NCBI GenBank assembly: GCA_963819975.1
Contig: CAWFYE010000004.1
Coordinates: forward strand, 372,001-436,000
Reading direction: 5' to 3'
From: Palsa-1392 sp963819975
GTDB taxonomy: Bacteria > Verrucomicrobiota > Verrucomicrobiia > Chthoniobacterales > UBA10450
Length of the DNA stretch: 64,000 bases
Shown here: one piece after another, positions 35,412 through 43,147 of the stretch
Position numbering within the stretch: position 1 is the first letter of the stretch
How the letters are laid out: each line of letters starts with the position of its first letter
The notes under the pieces: model-generated
Databases searched by the model: none
Told to the model about the DNA's origin: nothing
Seen by the model: only the letters and a program-made list of their open reading frames with translations
Translations under genes and position numbers: made by a program

Positions 35412-37349
35412 TTGGCAAAGAAACCAAAAAACACCACCCGCTCGAAAAAAGCCGCCAAGCGTCCCGCACCGAAGCCAAAAAAACGGGGACGCCCACCCAA
35501 GGCAAAGAAGACGCCGCCCAAGACCAAAGTCGCCGCCAAGACCCAACGCCCGCGCGGTCGTCCGCCCAAAGCGGTTGCGAAGGCCATTACGGCGCCAAAG
35601 CGCGGTCGCGGCCGGCCGGCCGGAAAAAAATCCACTCTCCGTCCGGCACGCAAAGCTCCGCTTAATAACCAGAATGGCGAGATGCCGGGCACGAATGGCG
35701 ACTCGCCTTCGTCGTTCGCGGGCAATACCCAGGCTCGAATCCGGGAGTTGATCAAGCTGGCCAAGGAACAGGGCTACCTCACGTTCGACGATCTGAACGA
35801 AGCCCTGCCGCCCGACCTGACAGACGCGGACGAGCTCGATCTCATTTTGATGCGCTTGCGCAAACTCGAGATCGACATCATCGAGGCCTCCGAGGTTGAT
35901 CGTTACAAGGACGTCAAAAAAGATTCCGAAGAGGAGGAAGAAAAACCGGAGCCGAAGCTCGACATCCTCGACGACCCAGTCCGGATGTATCTCAAGCAGA
36001 TGGGCCAGGTGCCGCTTCTGACACGCGAGCAGGAGGTCGAGATTTCCAAACGGATCGAGGAAGCGGAAGAGCACGTCGCGATTCACGTTCACCGTTTCGG
36101 ATTTGTAGCGCATGCGCACCTCGAGCTGGCGGCCAAGCTGGTCGAAGGTGGGGAACGTTTCGATCGCGTCATCCTCGACAAGAAAATCGAAAGCCGGGAG
36201 CGCTACATGAAGCTGCTTCCGCGTCTCTGCAAAAAGGTAGAGCAAATGAGCGCGACATTGGCCCGCGACTATGAGCATCTCACCCGCTCGGGCCGGATCG
36301 ACTCGACCAAGCATAAGGATTTCGAGAAGGCCGTGACAAAATTGCAGAGTCTATATCCGCAGTTCTTTTTTAAGCAGCGCGTGACTGAGGAATTCGTCCA
36401 CCTCGCCGACGAATATTATGCCCGACTCCGCACCGTGCAGGAGGAGATGAAGAAGCGGGGGAAACATCACGGGCCTAACCCGTTCACAAAACGGATGCGA
36501 GAAATCGAAACCTCGCTCTGGCTTTCGACCGGCGAATTTGGTGAGCGCTACCAGGAACTGCGCGGCTGGTTGCGCAAAGGGCTCCGCGCCAAAACCGAAA
36601 TGATCGAGGCCAACCTGCGGCTCGTGATTTCGATCGCGAAAAAATATACCAACCGCGGCCTCTCTTTTCTCGATCTCATCCAAGAAGGCAACATGGGCCT
36701 GATGAAGGCGGTCGAGAAATTTGAGTACCGCCGCGGTTATAAATTTTCGACCTACGCGACGTGGTGGATCCGGCAGGCGATCACTCGTTCAATTGCCGAC
36801 CAGGCACGCACCATTCGCATCCCGGTGCACATGATCGAGACAATCAACAAACTGATGCGGGTGCAGAAACAACTGCTCCAGGAATACGGTCGCGAACCAA
36901 CGCCCGAAGAAGTGGCCGAGGAAATTTTGCTCCCAGTCGATCGAGTGCGCGCGGTCCTGAAGATGGCGCAGCAGCCAATCTCACTCCAGGCGCCGGTGGG
37001 CGAGAGCGAGGAGACGAATTTCGGCGACTTCATCGAGGACAAAGGAGCGGATAACCCGAGCGACATGACCGCGATCGCCTTGCTCAAAGAGAAGATCAAA
37101 GACGTGCTCGAGACCTTGACCGATCGCGAGCGCCAGGTGCTCGAGCAGCGCTTCGGCCTGGTCGACGGCTACAGCCGCACCCTCGAGGAAGTGGGCCGGC
37201 AGTTTCGCGTGACCCGCGAGCGCATCCGCCAGATCGAAGCGAAAGCGCTCCGCAAGATGCGTCACCCGACGAGAATTCGGCAGCTTGAGGGATTCCTCGA
37301 AGCTGCCGATCTCCAAACTGCTCCCAACGGGCCAGGTCCGCTCGCCTAA
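35412..37349 (+). CDS. rpoD: Primary sigma factor with basic AT-hook-like N-terminal extension
   Basis: This is the housekeeping sigma factor (645 residues). Regions: 1.1-like (about 108-150), 1.2 (DPVRMYLKQMGQVPLLT), a large non-conserved insert (about 220-380), 2.1-2.4 (NLRLVISIAKKYTNRG, then YATWWIRQAITRSI), 3 (HMIETINKL) and 4 (LEEVGRQFRVTRERIRQIE). Before these lies an unusual 100-residue Lys/Arg/Pro-rich segment with three AT-hook cores: RGRPPK at 25-30, RGRPPK at 48-53 and RGRPAGKK at 66-73. The only start that includes it is TTG 35412, since an in-frame stop lies at 35367. The stop TAA lies within the octamer at 37345-37352, which also gives the stop of the convergent gene. Confidence 0.93.
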   Translation: MAKKPKNTTRSKKAAKRPAPKPKKRGRPPKAKKTPPKTKVAAKTQRPRGRPPKAVAKAITAPKRGRGRPAGKKSTLRPARKAPLNNQNGEMPGTNGDSPSSFAGNTQARIRELIKLAKEQGYLTFDDLNEALPPDLTDADELDLILMRLRKLEIDIIEASEVDRYKDVKKDSEEEEEKPEPKLDILDDPVRMYLKQMGQVPLLTREQEVEISKRIEEAEEHVAIHVHRFGFVAHAHLELAAKLVEGGERFDRVILDKKIESRERYMKLLPRLCKKVEQMSATLARDYEHLTRSGRIDSTKHKDFEKAVTKLQSLYPQFFFKQRVTEEFVHLADEYYARLRTVQEEMKKRGKHHGPNPFTKRMREIETSLWLSTGEFGERYQELRGWLRKGLRAKTEMIEANLRLVISIAKKYTNRGLSFLDLIQEGNMGLMKAVEKFEYRRGYKFSTYATWWIRQAITRSIADQARTIRIPVHMIETINKLMRVQKQLLQEYGREPTPEEVAEEILLPVDRVRAVLKMAQQPISLQAPVGESEETNFGDFIEDKGADNPSDMTAIALLKEKIKDVLETLTDRERQVLEQRFGLVDGYSRTLEEVGRQFRVTRERIRQIEAKALRKMRHPTRIRQLEGFLEAADLQTAPNGPGPLA

Positions 37350-37654
37350 CGAGGGTGGTGCCGGACGCGGTGTCCGTTGCGATAAACCACGACCGGGCGG
37401 TTGTAGACGTAGGGACGCCGGTAAACCACCGGGGCGTAACCGTAGGACGCGTAGTTGGGCGCATAGCCGTAGGGATAACCATACGCATACGGATAGTATC
37501 CGTAGCCGGCATACGGATAACCGCAGGAATATCCAAAACCAATCGGGAGACCAATCCCGATCCCAACCCGCACGCCCGCGTCCGATTTCGGCGCCGCCAC
37601 GAACGCAAACGCGCCCGCCACCGCCGCGATCAAAAGAAGCTTCTTCCAGTTCAT
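37346..37654 (-). CDS. Secreted Tyr/Gly/Pro-rich small protein
   Basis: This 102-residue protein has a signal peptide (NWKKLLLIAAVAGAFAFVAA, cleaved near SDA). The mature part is rich in Tyr, Gly and Pro with repeated YGY and YPY units, one Cys, and a basic tail (RNGHRVRHHPR). It resembles small structural or surface-coating proteins, but no family can be named. Its stop TAG overlaps the stop of the convergent rpoD. Confidence 0.65.
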   Translation of the reverse strand: MNWKKLLLIAAVAGAFAFVAAPKSDAGVRVGIGIGLPIGFGYSCGYPYAGYGYYPYAYGYPYGYAPNYASYGYAPVVYRRPYVYNRPVVVYRNGHRVRHHPR

Positions 37655-37708
37655 TTGCTCACCTCCTCTCCAGTAATTGGCGTAAATTCTGACGCGAACC
37701 CGAGCAAA

Positions 37709-38746
37709 CTATTCACCAGAAAGTTGGCCCCAGCGCGGATAGCCGGTGACAACCAAATCCGGACCGATCTTCTCGAAGCGCGTCTGCGCAAGGCGGGCTC
37801 CGTCCGAGGTCGCGCTCACACCTCTTCCGGGCACCGCGAGGATCGGACCGCCGGTTAGCAGAGGCGCGAGGTAGAATTGCACCTTATCGACCAGCCGGGC
37901 ATCGAAAGCCTGGCCGAGCACGTTGCCCCCGCCTTCGATCAGGACACTGGTGATTTCCTTGCGACCGAGATCGTTCAAGACCTGCCGGAGAGTTTTATTC
38001 CGATAAACCAAAGTGCGGGCCGCGAATCGATCGCCAAAAAGATGAGCCGCGCGCGGCAGCTTGCCGGAACGCGAAAGCACGACCCGCCACGGCTGGTGCG
38101 CGCCTCGAATCCCGCGCGTCGTTAGGAGGGGATCGTCCCGGCGCAGGGTTTCCGCTCCGATCAGGATTGCATCCACCTGGGCGCGCAGTTGCCGGGCATG
38201 GCGACGCGCCGCCGGACTGGTCAGCCAGCGATCTTCGCCAGGTGGCCTCGTTAGGCGGCCGTCCAGGCTCATCCCGCACTTCGCGATCACAAATGGTTTG
38301 CCGGTCACGATCCATTTGTTGAAAGCCTCATTCAGACGGCTGCACTCCGTTTCCAGCACACCGGTTGTCACCTTGGTTCCCGCCGCGCGCAATTGGTCGA
38401 TCCCGCGTCCGCTGTGCAATGGGTTTGGATCAGTTGCTCCGATTACGACCCGACCTACGCCCGCACGCAGGATGGCCTCGATGCAAGGCGGAGTCCGACC
38501 GGTTGTTGAGCAGGGCTCGAGCGTAACGTAGAGCGTCGCCGAGCGAAGCGAGCTGCCCGGGGAGGCCGCGAGACATTCGATTTCCGCATGGGGCAATCCG
38601 CTTGCCCGATGATAGCCGCTGGAAACGATCCGCTCGCTCCGGATCAGCACTGCACCGACGGCAGGATTCGGACTGACTCTACCGGTCCCGCGACGAGCCT
38701 CCGCAAGTGCCGCCCACATGAATGTCTCGTCGGCCGAAGCTGTCAT
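37709..38746 (-). CDS. ribD: Bifunctional riboflavin biosynthesis deaminase/reductase
   Basis: RibD carries out the deaminase and reductase steps after GTP cyclohydrolase II. The 345-residue protein has an N-terminal deaminase domain with the zinc motif HAEIE, then EPCSTTGRTPPC, and a C-terminal reductase domain (KPFVIAKCGMSLDGRL, then SVLIEGGGNVLGQAF). No other riboflavin gene and no FMN riboswitch is seen next to it. The octamer occurs twice inside (38119 and 38248). Confidence 0.94.
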   Translation of the reverse strand: MTASADETFMWAALAEARRGTGRVSPNPAVGAVLIRSERIVSSGYHRASGLPHAEIECLAASPGSSLRSATLYVTLEPCSTTGRTPPCIEAILRAGVGRVVIGATDPNPLHSGRGIDQLRAAGTKVTTGVLETECSRLNEAFNKWIVTGKPFVIAKCGMSLDGRLTRPPGEDRWLTSPAARRHARQLRAQVDAILIGAETLRRDDPLLTTRGIRGAHQPWRVVLSRSGKLPRAAHLFGDRFAARTLVYRNKTLRQVLNDLGRKEITSVLIEGGGNVLGQAFDARLVDKVQFYLAPLLTGGPILAVPGRGVSATSDGARLAQTRFEKIGPDLVVTGYPRWGQLSGE

Positions 38747-38968
38747 CGCGCCACCCTAATCAGCCGCAACATCTGCTGCAAAGAATTCCCTAATCGCGGG
38801 CCCTGAAGAAAATTTGGAGATGGTTACATTATGGCTCACCGAGAACTACTCTTTCGACGGGACGCTGGGTCGTTTTGACCCGAGCTCTTTCCGACACGCA
38901 AGGAAACGAAAACCAACAATTGGCTCGCAGCGAGGATCTTCCGCCATACCCGCGCGCCCGGCAAAGAG

Positions 38969-38984
38969 TTGGCACTCGATCAGC
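38969..38984 (+). promoter_or_regulatory. Possible sigma-54-type promoter for hsp20
   Basis: TTGGCAC (38969-38975), with its GG ten bases from a GC at 38983-38984, matches the -24/-12 spacing of sigma-54 promoters. The -24 box is perfect and the -12 box is weak (CAGC instead of TTGC). It would start transcription about 36 bases before the hsp20 ATG. The rest of the 285-base gap upstream shows no CIRCE element. Confidence 0.3.
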
Positions 38985-39031
38985 TTGGACTTTTCGCAGC
39001 CAAAAAACATCTAACCAGAAAGGAAAACCTC

Positions 39032-39499
39032 ATGAGTATCATACGTTATCAATCTCCTGAAACCTCCGTCTGGCCTTCCTTTGACAGGTGGGCCTCTCTC
39101 CGAGACGAGATGAACAGCCTCTTCGAGCTGCCGTCGATGGGCAGTTTCGCCCGCCAAACGCAGCTTTTCGGTGGCTGGTCTCCCGCGCTCGATCTCTACC
39201 AGAACAACGACAACGTCATCGCGGTGGTCGAACTGCCCGGCATGCGCAAAGACGACATCGATATCTCCCTCCATGACGGCATGCTGACGATTGCCGGTGA
39301 ACGCGAGAGAACATCAGACGAAGGCGAAAACGCAGAGCGGACCGAGCGCTTTAGCGGAAAATTTCGCCGCAGCGTCAGTCTGCCGACCCGGGTGGATGCC
39401 GGAAAAGTCAACGCCAGCTACAAAGATGGCATCCTGACCATCACGCTGCCGAAAGCGGAGGAAGCCAAACCTAAGAAAGTCGAAGTCACGATCGAATAA
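39032..39499 (+). CDS. Small heat-shock protein, Hsp20 family
   Basis: From ATG 39032 (after AGAAAGGA) the protein is 155 residues. The alpha-crystallin domain covers about 48-150: PALDLYQNNDNVIAVVELPG, IDISLHDGMLTIAGER and the end strand YKDGILTITLPKAE. It acts as an ATP-independent holdase against protein aggregation. The gene is followed after 51 bases by a second hsp20, and a strong terminator lies after that, so the two form an operon. Confidence 0.93.
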   Translation: MSIIRYQSPETSVWPSFDRWASLRDEMNSLFELPSMGSFARQTQLFGGWSPALDLYQNNDNVIAVVELPGMRKDDIDISLHDGMLTIAGERERTSDEGENAERTERFSGKFRRSVSLPTRVDAGKVNASYKDGILTITLPKAEEAKPKKVEVTIE

Positions 39500-39550
39500 C
39501 TGCGTCGGCGAACTTGCTTCGCCAGCCACAAAATCAAGAAAGGAAAATCT

Positions 39551-39925
39551 ATGGCAAACAATTTAGTGCGTGAAAACAACGGCCGGGAAACCAACCGGAG
39601 CGAGCGCTTCATCACTCCCGCCGCAAGTGTCAGGGAAGATGGCGAGAGCTACCTGCTCGAACTCGAGATGCCAGGCGTGAGCAAGGACGGTCTCGAGATT
39701 TCAGTCGAGAATAACGAACTCTCGATTGTTGGTCGCCGCTCGAATCCGGCAATCGAAGGCACCCTCGTTCATCGCGAGTCACGGCTGCTTCATTATCGGC
39801 GCTCCTTCGAGATCGATCCCTCGATCGATCGCGGCAAGATCAGCGCCCGGATGAATCAGGGTTTGGTTACCCTCACTCTTCCGAAGGCGGAGGAAGTAAA
39901 ACCGCGCAAGATCAAGGTGTCGTAA
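39551..39925 (+). CDS. Small heat-shock protein, Hsp20 family (second copy)
   Basis: This 124-residue protein has a short N-terminus, so the alpha-crystallin domain begins at about residue 24 (PAASVREDGESYLLELEMPG) and ends with NQGLVTLTLPKAEEVKPRK. It is a divergent relative of the upstream copy, and the two may form mixed oligomers. The ribosome-binding site AAGGAAAAT is clear. Confidence 0.92.
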   Translation: MANNLVRENNGRETNRSERFITPAASVREDGESYLLELEMPGVSKDGLEISVENNELSIVGRRSNPAIEGTLVHRESRLLHYRRSFEIDPSIDRGKISARMNQGLVTLTLPKAEEVKPRKIKVS

Positions 39926-39951
39926 CCTTCAAACACCCGTGGATCGTTTGG

Positions 39952-39983
39952 AAAGTCGCAGACCCGCAGGGGTCTGCGGCTTT
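39952..39983 (+). terminator. Strong hairpin after the hsp20 pair
   Basis: A 14-base-pair stem with one G-T pair runs from AAAGTCGCAGACCC (39952-39965) through loop GCAG to GGGTCTGCGGCTTT (39970-39983). A T-rich tract (CTGTCATTTTG) follows. It fits an intrinsic terminator for the two-gene hsp20 operon. Confidence 0.85.
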
Positions 39984-40125
39984 CTGTCATTTTGATTACA
40001 TTTAGAGGAGAAAGTTACAACCGTGATAATTTTCACTTCTCGACGGTGCTCGTTTCAGGCAAGAGTTGGGCGCAGATCCGTGCGCCGGCGGGTTCCAAGT
40101 AAATAGACCTAAATCAAACAACAAC

Positions 40126-41775
40126 ATGAACCTACCGAAAACCTTTTGCCTCTTGCTTTGTGCGTCGGCTTCTGCCGCTTATGCGCGCAGTCCGTTCGAC
40201 GTTCCGCTTGTCCGGCCGGCGGATTTAACGCCCCCTTCGCAAACTGGAACCTCGAGCGGAACGGCCTTCTACCCTAACGAATTTCGCTCCATCGATGGTT
40301 CGGGGAATAACCCGATCGATCCGACCCGCGGCGCAGCCAATACTCCGCTGCTGCGCCTCACCACGATCGGCTACGAAGACGGCACCGGCTCGCCGGGAGG
40401 CGCCGGCGAACCGAGCGCGCGCCAGATCAGCGATGATATCTTTGCGCAGGATCATCCCGTTCCCTGCGCCACAAACGTTTCCGATTACCTCTGGCAATGG
40501 GGCCAGTTCGTCGATCACGATATTGACCTCACCCCGGCAATCAACCCGATTGAACGCTTCGACATCTCGGTGCCCTTGGGCGACCCCTGGTTCGATCCGG
40601 ATGGCACCGGCACACAGATCATCGAGCTGGATCGCTCGATCTACCAGATGATCAACGGCATTCGGCAGCAGTTGAATACCGACACGGCATTCCTCGACGC
40701 GTCGCAAGTTTACGGCTCCAACGAGGCGCGCTCACTCGAGCTGCGCACCCTCGACGGCACAGGCAAACTCAAATCCAGCGAGGGCAATCTTCTCCCCTAT
40801 AACGTCAACGGCTTCCCAAACGCCCCGGATAACAGTCCTGGCTACTTCCTCGCCGGCGACGTGCGCGCAAACGAACAGGTCGGCCTCACGGCCATGCAGA
40901 CCCTTTTCATGCGCGAACACAACTTCTGGGCGGGCCGTATCAAACGCATGGAGCCGGGCCTGGATGATGACGGCGTCTACTACCGCGCTCGCGCCATGGT
41001 CGGAGCGGAAATCCAGGCGATCACCTATCACGATTTCATCCCGCTGCTTCTCGGACCGAACGCTCTTCCAGCCTACACTGGCTACAAGTCCGAGCTTCAG
41101 CCGGGCATCGCGAATTCCTTTTCAACTGCGGCCTTCCGTGTCGGCCACACTCTCCTCTCACCCATCCTCCTGCGGCTCGATGCCAACAATCACACGATCG
41201 GCGACCTTGATCTCTCGCAATGCTTCTTTAACCCCACCGAAATCAGCGGCCCCGGCATCGAATGCTACCTGCGCGGACTCGCAAAGCAGGTTCCGCAAGA
41301 AGTCGACTGCTATCTGGTTGATGGAGTACGCAACTTCCTTTTTGGTCCTCCGGGTGCCGGCGGGTTCGACCTCGCCTCGCTCAATATCCAGCGCGGCCGT
41401 GACCATGGTCTCCCGCGCTACAACCAGGTCCGCGAGGACTTCGGCCTGGCGCGAAAGAATAGCTTCGCCGAGATCACTTCCGACACCAATTTGCAGGCCC
41501 GACTTGCTGCGGCGTATGCCACTCCTGAGGATATCGATGTCTGGGTCGGTGCCCTCGCCGAAGATCACGTCAACGGCGGACTCGTAGGCGAGTTGGTTTT
41601 CACGATCCTAAGGGACCAGTTCACCCGGCTGCGCGACGGCGATCGATTCTGGTATCAATCCTATCTGCCTCGCAACCTCGTCAGGCAGGTGGAAAAACAG
41701 ACGCTGACCAAGATCATTCGCCGTAACACGCCAATTCGTGGCGAGCTGCAGGCGGACGTCTTCCACGCTCCTTAA
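40126..41775 (+). CDS. Secreted animal-type haem peroxidase
   Basis: This 549-residue protein has a signal peptide (NLPKTFCLLLCASASAAYA). The peroxidase fold has the distal His with its Gln and Asp neighbours in WGQFVDHDIDLTP, a conserved catalytic-Arg region (FMREHNFWAGR) and the proximal His in FRVGHTLLSP. NIQRGRDHGLPRYNQ is a hallmark of the superfamily. Members oxidise halides or organic substrates with hydrogen peroxide. It stands alone between two terminators, so it is probably monocistronic. The octamer is at 40273. Confidence 0.92.
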   Translation: MNLPKTFCLLLCASASAAYARSPFDVPLVRPADLTPPSQTGTSSGTAFYPNEFRSIDGSGNNPIDPTRGAANTPLLRLTTIGYEDGTGSPGGAGEPSARQISDDIFAQDHPVPCATNVSDYLWQWGQFVDHDIDLTPAINPIERFDISVPLGDPWFDPDGTGTQIIELDRSIYQMINGIRQQLNTDTAFLDASQVYGSNEARSLELRTLDGTGKLKSSEGNLLPYNVNGFPNAPDNSPGYFLAGDVRANEQVGLTAMQTLFMREHNFWAGRIKRMEPGLDDDGVYYRARAMVGAEIQAITYHDFIPLLLGPNALPAYTGYKSELQPGIANSFSTAAFRVGHTLLSPILLRLDANNHTIGDLDLSQCFFNPTEISGPGIECYLRGLAKQVPQEVDCYLVDGVRNFLFGPPGAGGFDLASLNIQRGRDHGLPRYNQVREDFGLARKNSFAEITSDTNLQARLAAAYATPEDIDVWVGALAEDHVNGGLVGELVFTILRDQFTRLRDGDRFWYQSYLPRNLVRQVEKQTLTKIIRRNTPIRGELQADVFHAP

Positions 41776-41800
41776 CCAGTCGCAGACCGCTCAGGCACGC

Positions 41801-41830
41801 CGTGGTGGCGCATTTTTTCGCGCCACCACG
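41801..41830 (+). terminator. Terminator between peroxidase and recA
   Basis: An 11-base-pair stem CGTGGTGGCGC / GCGCCACCACG (41801-41811 and 41820-41830) encloses a T-rich loop and is followed by CTTTTCTGCTT. It separates the peroxidase gene from recA, and it rules out the upstream GTG at 41802 as the recA start. Confidence 0.8.
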
Positions 41831-41882
41831 CTTTTCTGCTTGGCGCGTGGAGCGGGCCGACGTACCTAAAGAGACCCGTTCT

Positions 41883-42920
41883 ATGGCTACCAAAACTGAA
41901 GAAAAAACCTCCGAGGACAAACTCGTCGCCGCCCGCAACAAGAACCTGGATCTCGCCCTCCAGCAGATCGCGAAAGACTACGGCGACGGCGCCATCATGC
42001 GCCTGGGCGACGAGAAAATTGTCGACATCGACGTCATCCCGACCGGCAACATCCTGATCGATCGCGCCCTTGGCGTCGGCGGCTTTCCTCGCGGCAGGGT
42101 AGTCGAAGTTTACGGGCCGGAATCGTCCGGTAAAACGACTCTCACTCTCACCGTGATCGCTCAGGCGCAGAAACGCGGCGGGCTCGCTGCTTTCATCGAC
42201 GTGGAACACGCCCTCGACCCGCAGTACGCGCGGCGACTGGGCGTCGACATGGACGATTTGCTCGTCTCTCAACCGAGCTCCGGCGAAGAAGCGCTCCGGA
42301 TTGTTGAGACGCTGGTTAGGTCAAACGCCCTCGATGTGATCGTGCTCGATTCCGTCGCCGCGTTGGTCACAAAACAAGAACTGGAAGGCGAGATCGGCGA
42401 CTCGACGGTCGGCGCGCAGGCCCGGTTGATGAGCGCCGCGATGCGTAAACTCACATCTCTTATCTCGAAGGCGCGGACCTGCTGCATTTTCACCAACCAA
42501 ATCCGCGAAAAAATCGGCGTCATGTTCGGCAATCCGGAAACCACCCCGGGCGGAAAGGCGCTCAAGTTCTACGCCAGCGTGCGTATCGATATTCGCCGGA
42601 TCGGCGCGATCAAACAGACCGACGGCGTCGTGACCGGGAATCGCACCCGGGTGAAAGTAGTCAAGAACAAGGTCGCGCCGCCTTTCACCGAAGCCGAGTT
42701 CGACATCATGTACAACGAGGGCATCTCGTCGACCGGCGCGCTGCTCGATCTCGCGCTCGAAAAACAGATTGTGGAAAAACGCGGCTCCTGGATGAGCTAC
42801 AAGGGCTCGCAACTGGCCCAGGGCCGGGACGCTGCCAAGGAAGTGCTGAAGAACGACCCAGCCCTCTATGAAGAGATCGAGACCGCGGTTAAGGCGAAGC
42901 TCGACGAAGAGAAAAAATAA
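41883..42920 (+). CDS. recA: Recombinase A
   Basis: RecA forms the DNA strand-exchange filament and activates the SOS response. From ATG 41883 the protein is 345 residues. The Walker A motif GPESSGKTTL, the Walker B region (VIVLDSVAAL), the loop-2 segment GNPETTPGGKALKFYASVR and the acidic C-terminal tail are all present. No LexA-type box could be recognised upstream. Confidence 0.98.
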   Translation: MATKTEEKTSEDKLVAARNKNLDLALQQIAKDYGDGAIMRLGDEKIVDIDVIPTGNILIDRALGVGGFPRGRVVEVYGPESSGKTTLTLTVIAQAQKRGGLAAFIDVEHALDPQYARRLGVDMDDLLVSQPSSGEEALRIVETLVRSNALDVIVLDSVAALVTKQELEGEIGDSTVGAQARLMSAAMRKLTSLISKARTCCIFTNQIREKIGVMFGNPETTPGGKALKFYASVRIDIRRIGAIKQTDGVVTGNRTRVKVVKNKVAPPFTEAEFDIMYNEGISSTGALLDLALEKQIVEKRGSWMSYKGSQLAQGRDAAKEVLKNDPALYEEIETAVKAKLDEEKK

Positions 42921-42952
42921 TTCGTTAGGCGCAGCGCTCTTTTCCTCCGGTT

Positions 42953-43090
42953 AGCGCACGCATTCTGCGTGCTGGCCCGCGGCTTGCCGCGACGAACTCT
43001 TCCACAGTGCAGACGTTTCAATAAGTCATCGCTCCAAGGAAAAGCTCGCGACGGTGAAACACCGTCGCCAGCACGCGAAATGCGTGCGCT
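42953..43090. repeat. Complex inverted-repeat element between recA and alaS
   Basis: A 23-base arm (AGCGCACGCATTCTGCGTGC and three more, 42953-42975) is mirrored with two mismatches at 43068-43090. Inside lie a perfect hairpin GCGACGGTG-aaa-CACCGTCGC (43048-43068) and a second one around CCGCGGCTTGCCGCG. The element is about 138 bases and could fold into a cloverleaf. It fills most of the 227-base gap. It is too long for a simple terminator and fits a REP- or MITE-like mobile palindrome. Confidence 0.7.
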
Positions 43091-43147
43091 ATCCGACCAC
43101 CGATCCACGCCGATGAAAAATTCCTCATTCACGCTAAACTCCACCCG

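Noticed and set aside
38747..39031. CIRCE element before hsp20
   Set aside because: Only a partial half-site (TTGGCACTC) is present, with no inverted partner at nine bases.
41802..41882. GTG start that would extend recA by 27 residues
   Set aside because: The extension runs through a strong terminator hairpin, and the family starts at ATG 41883.
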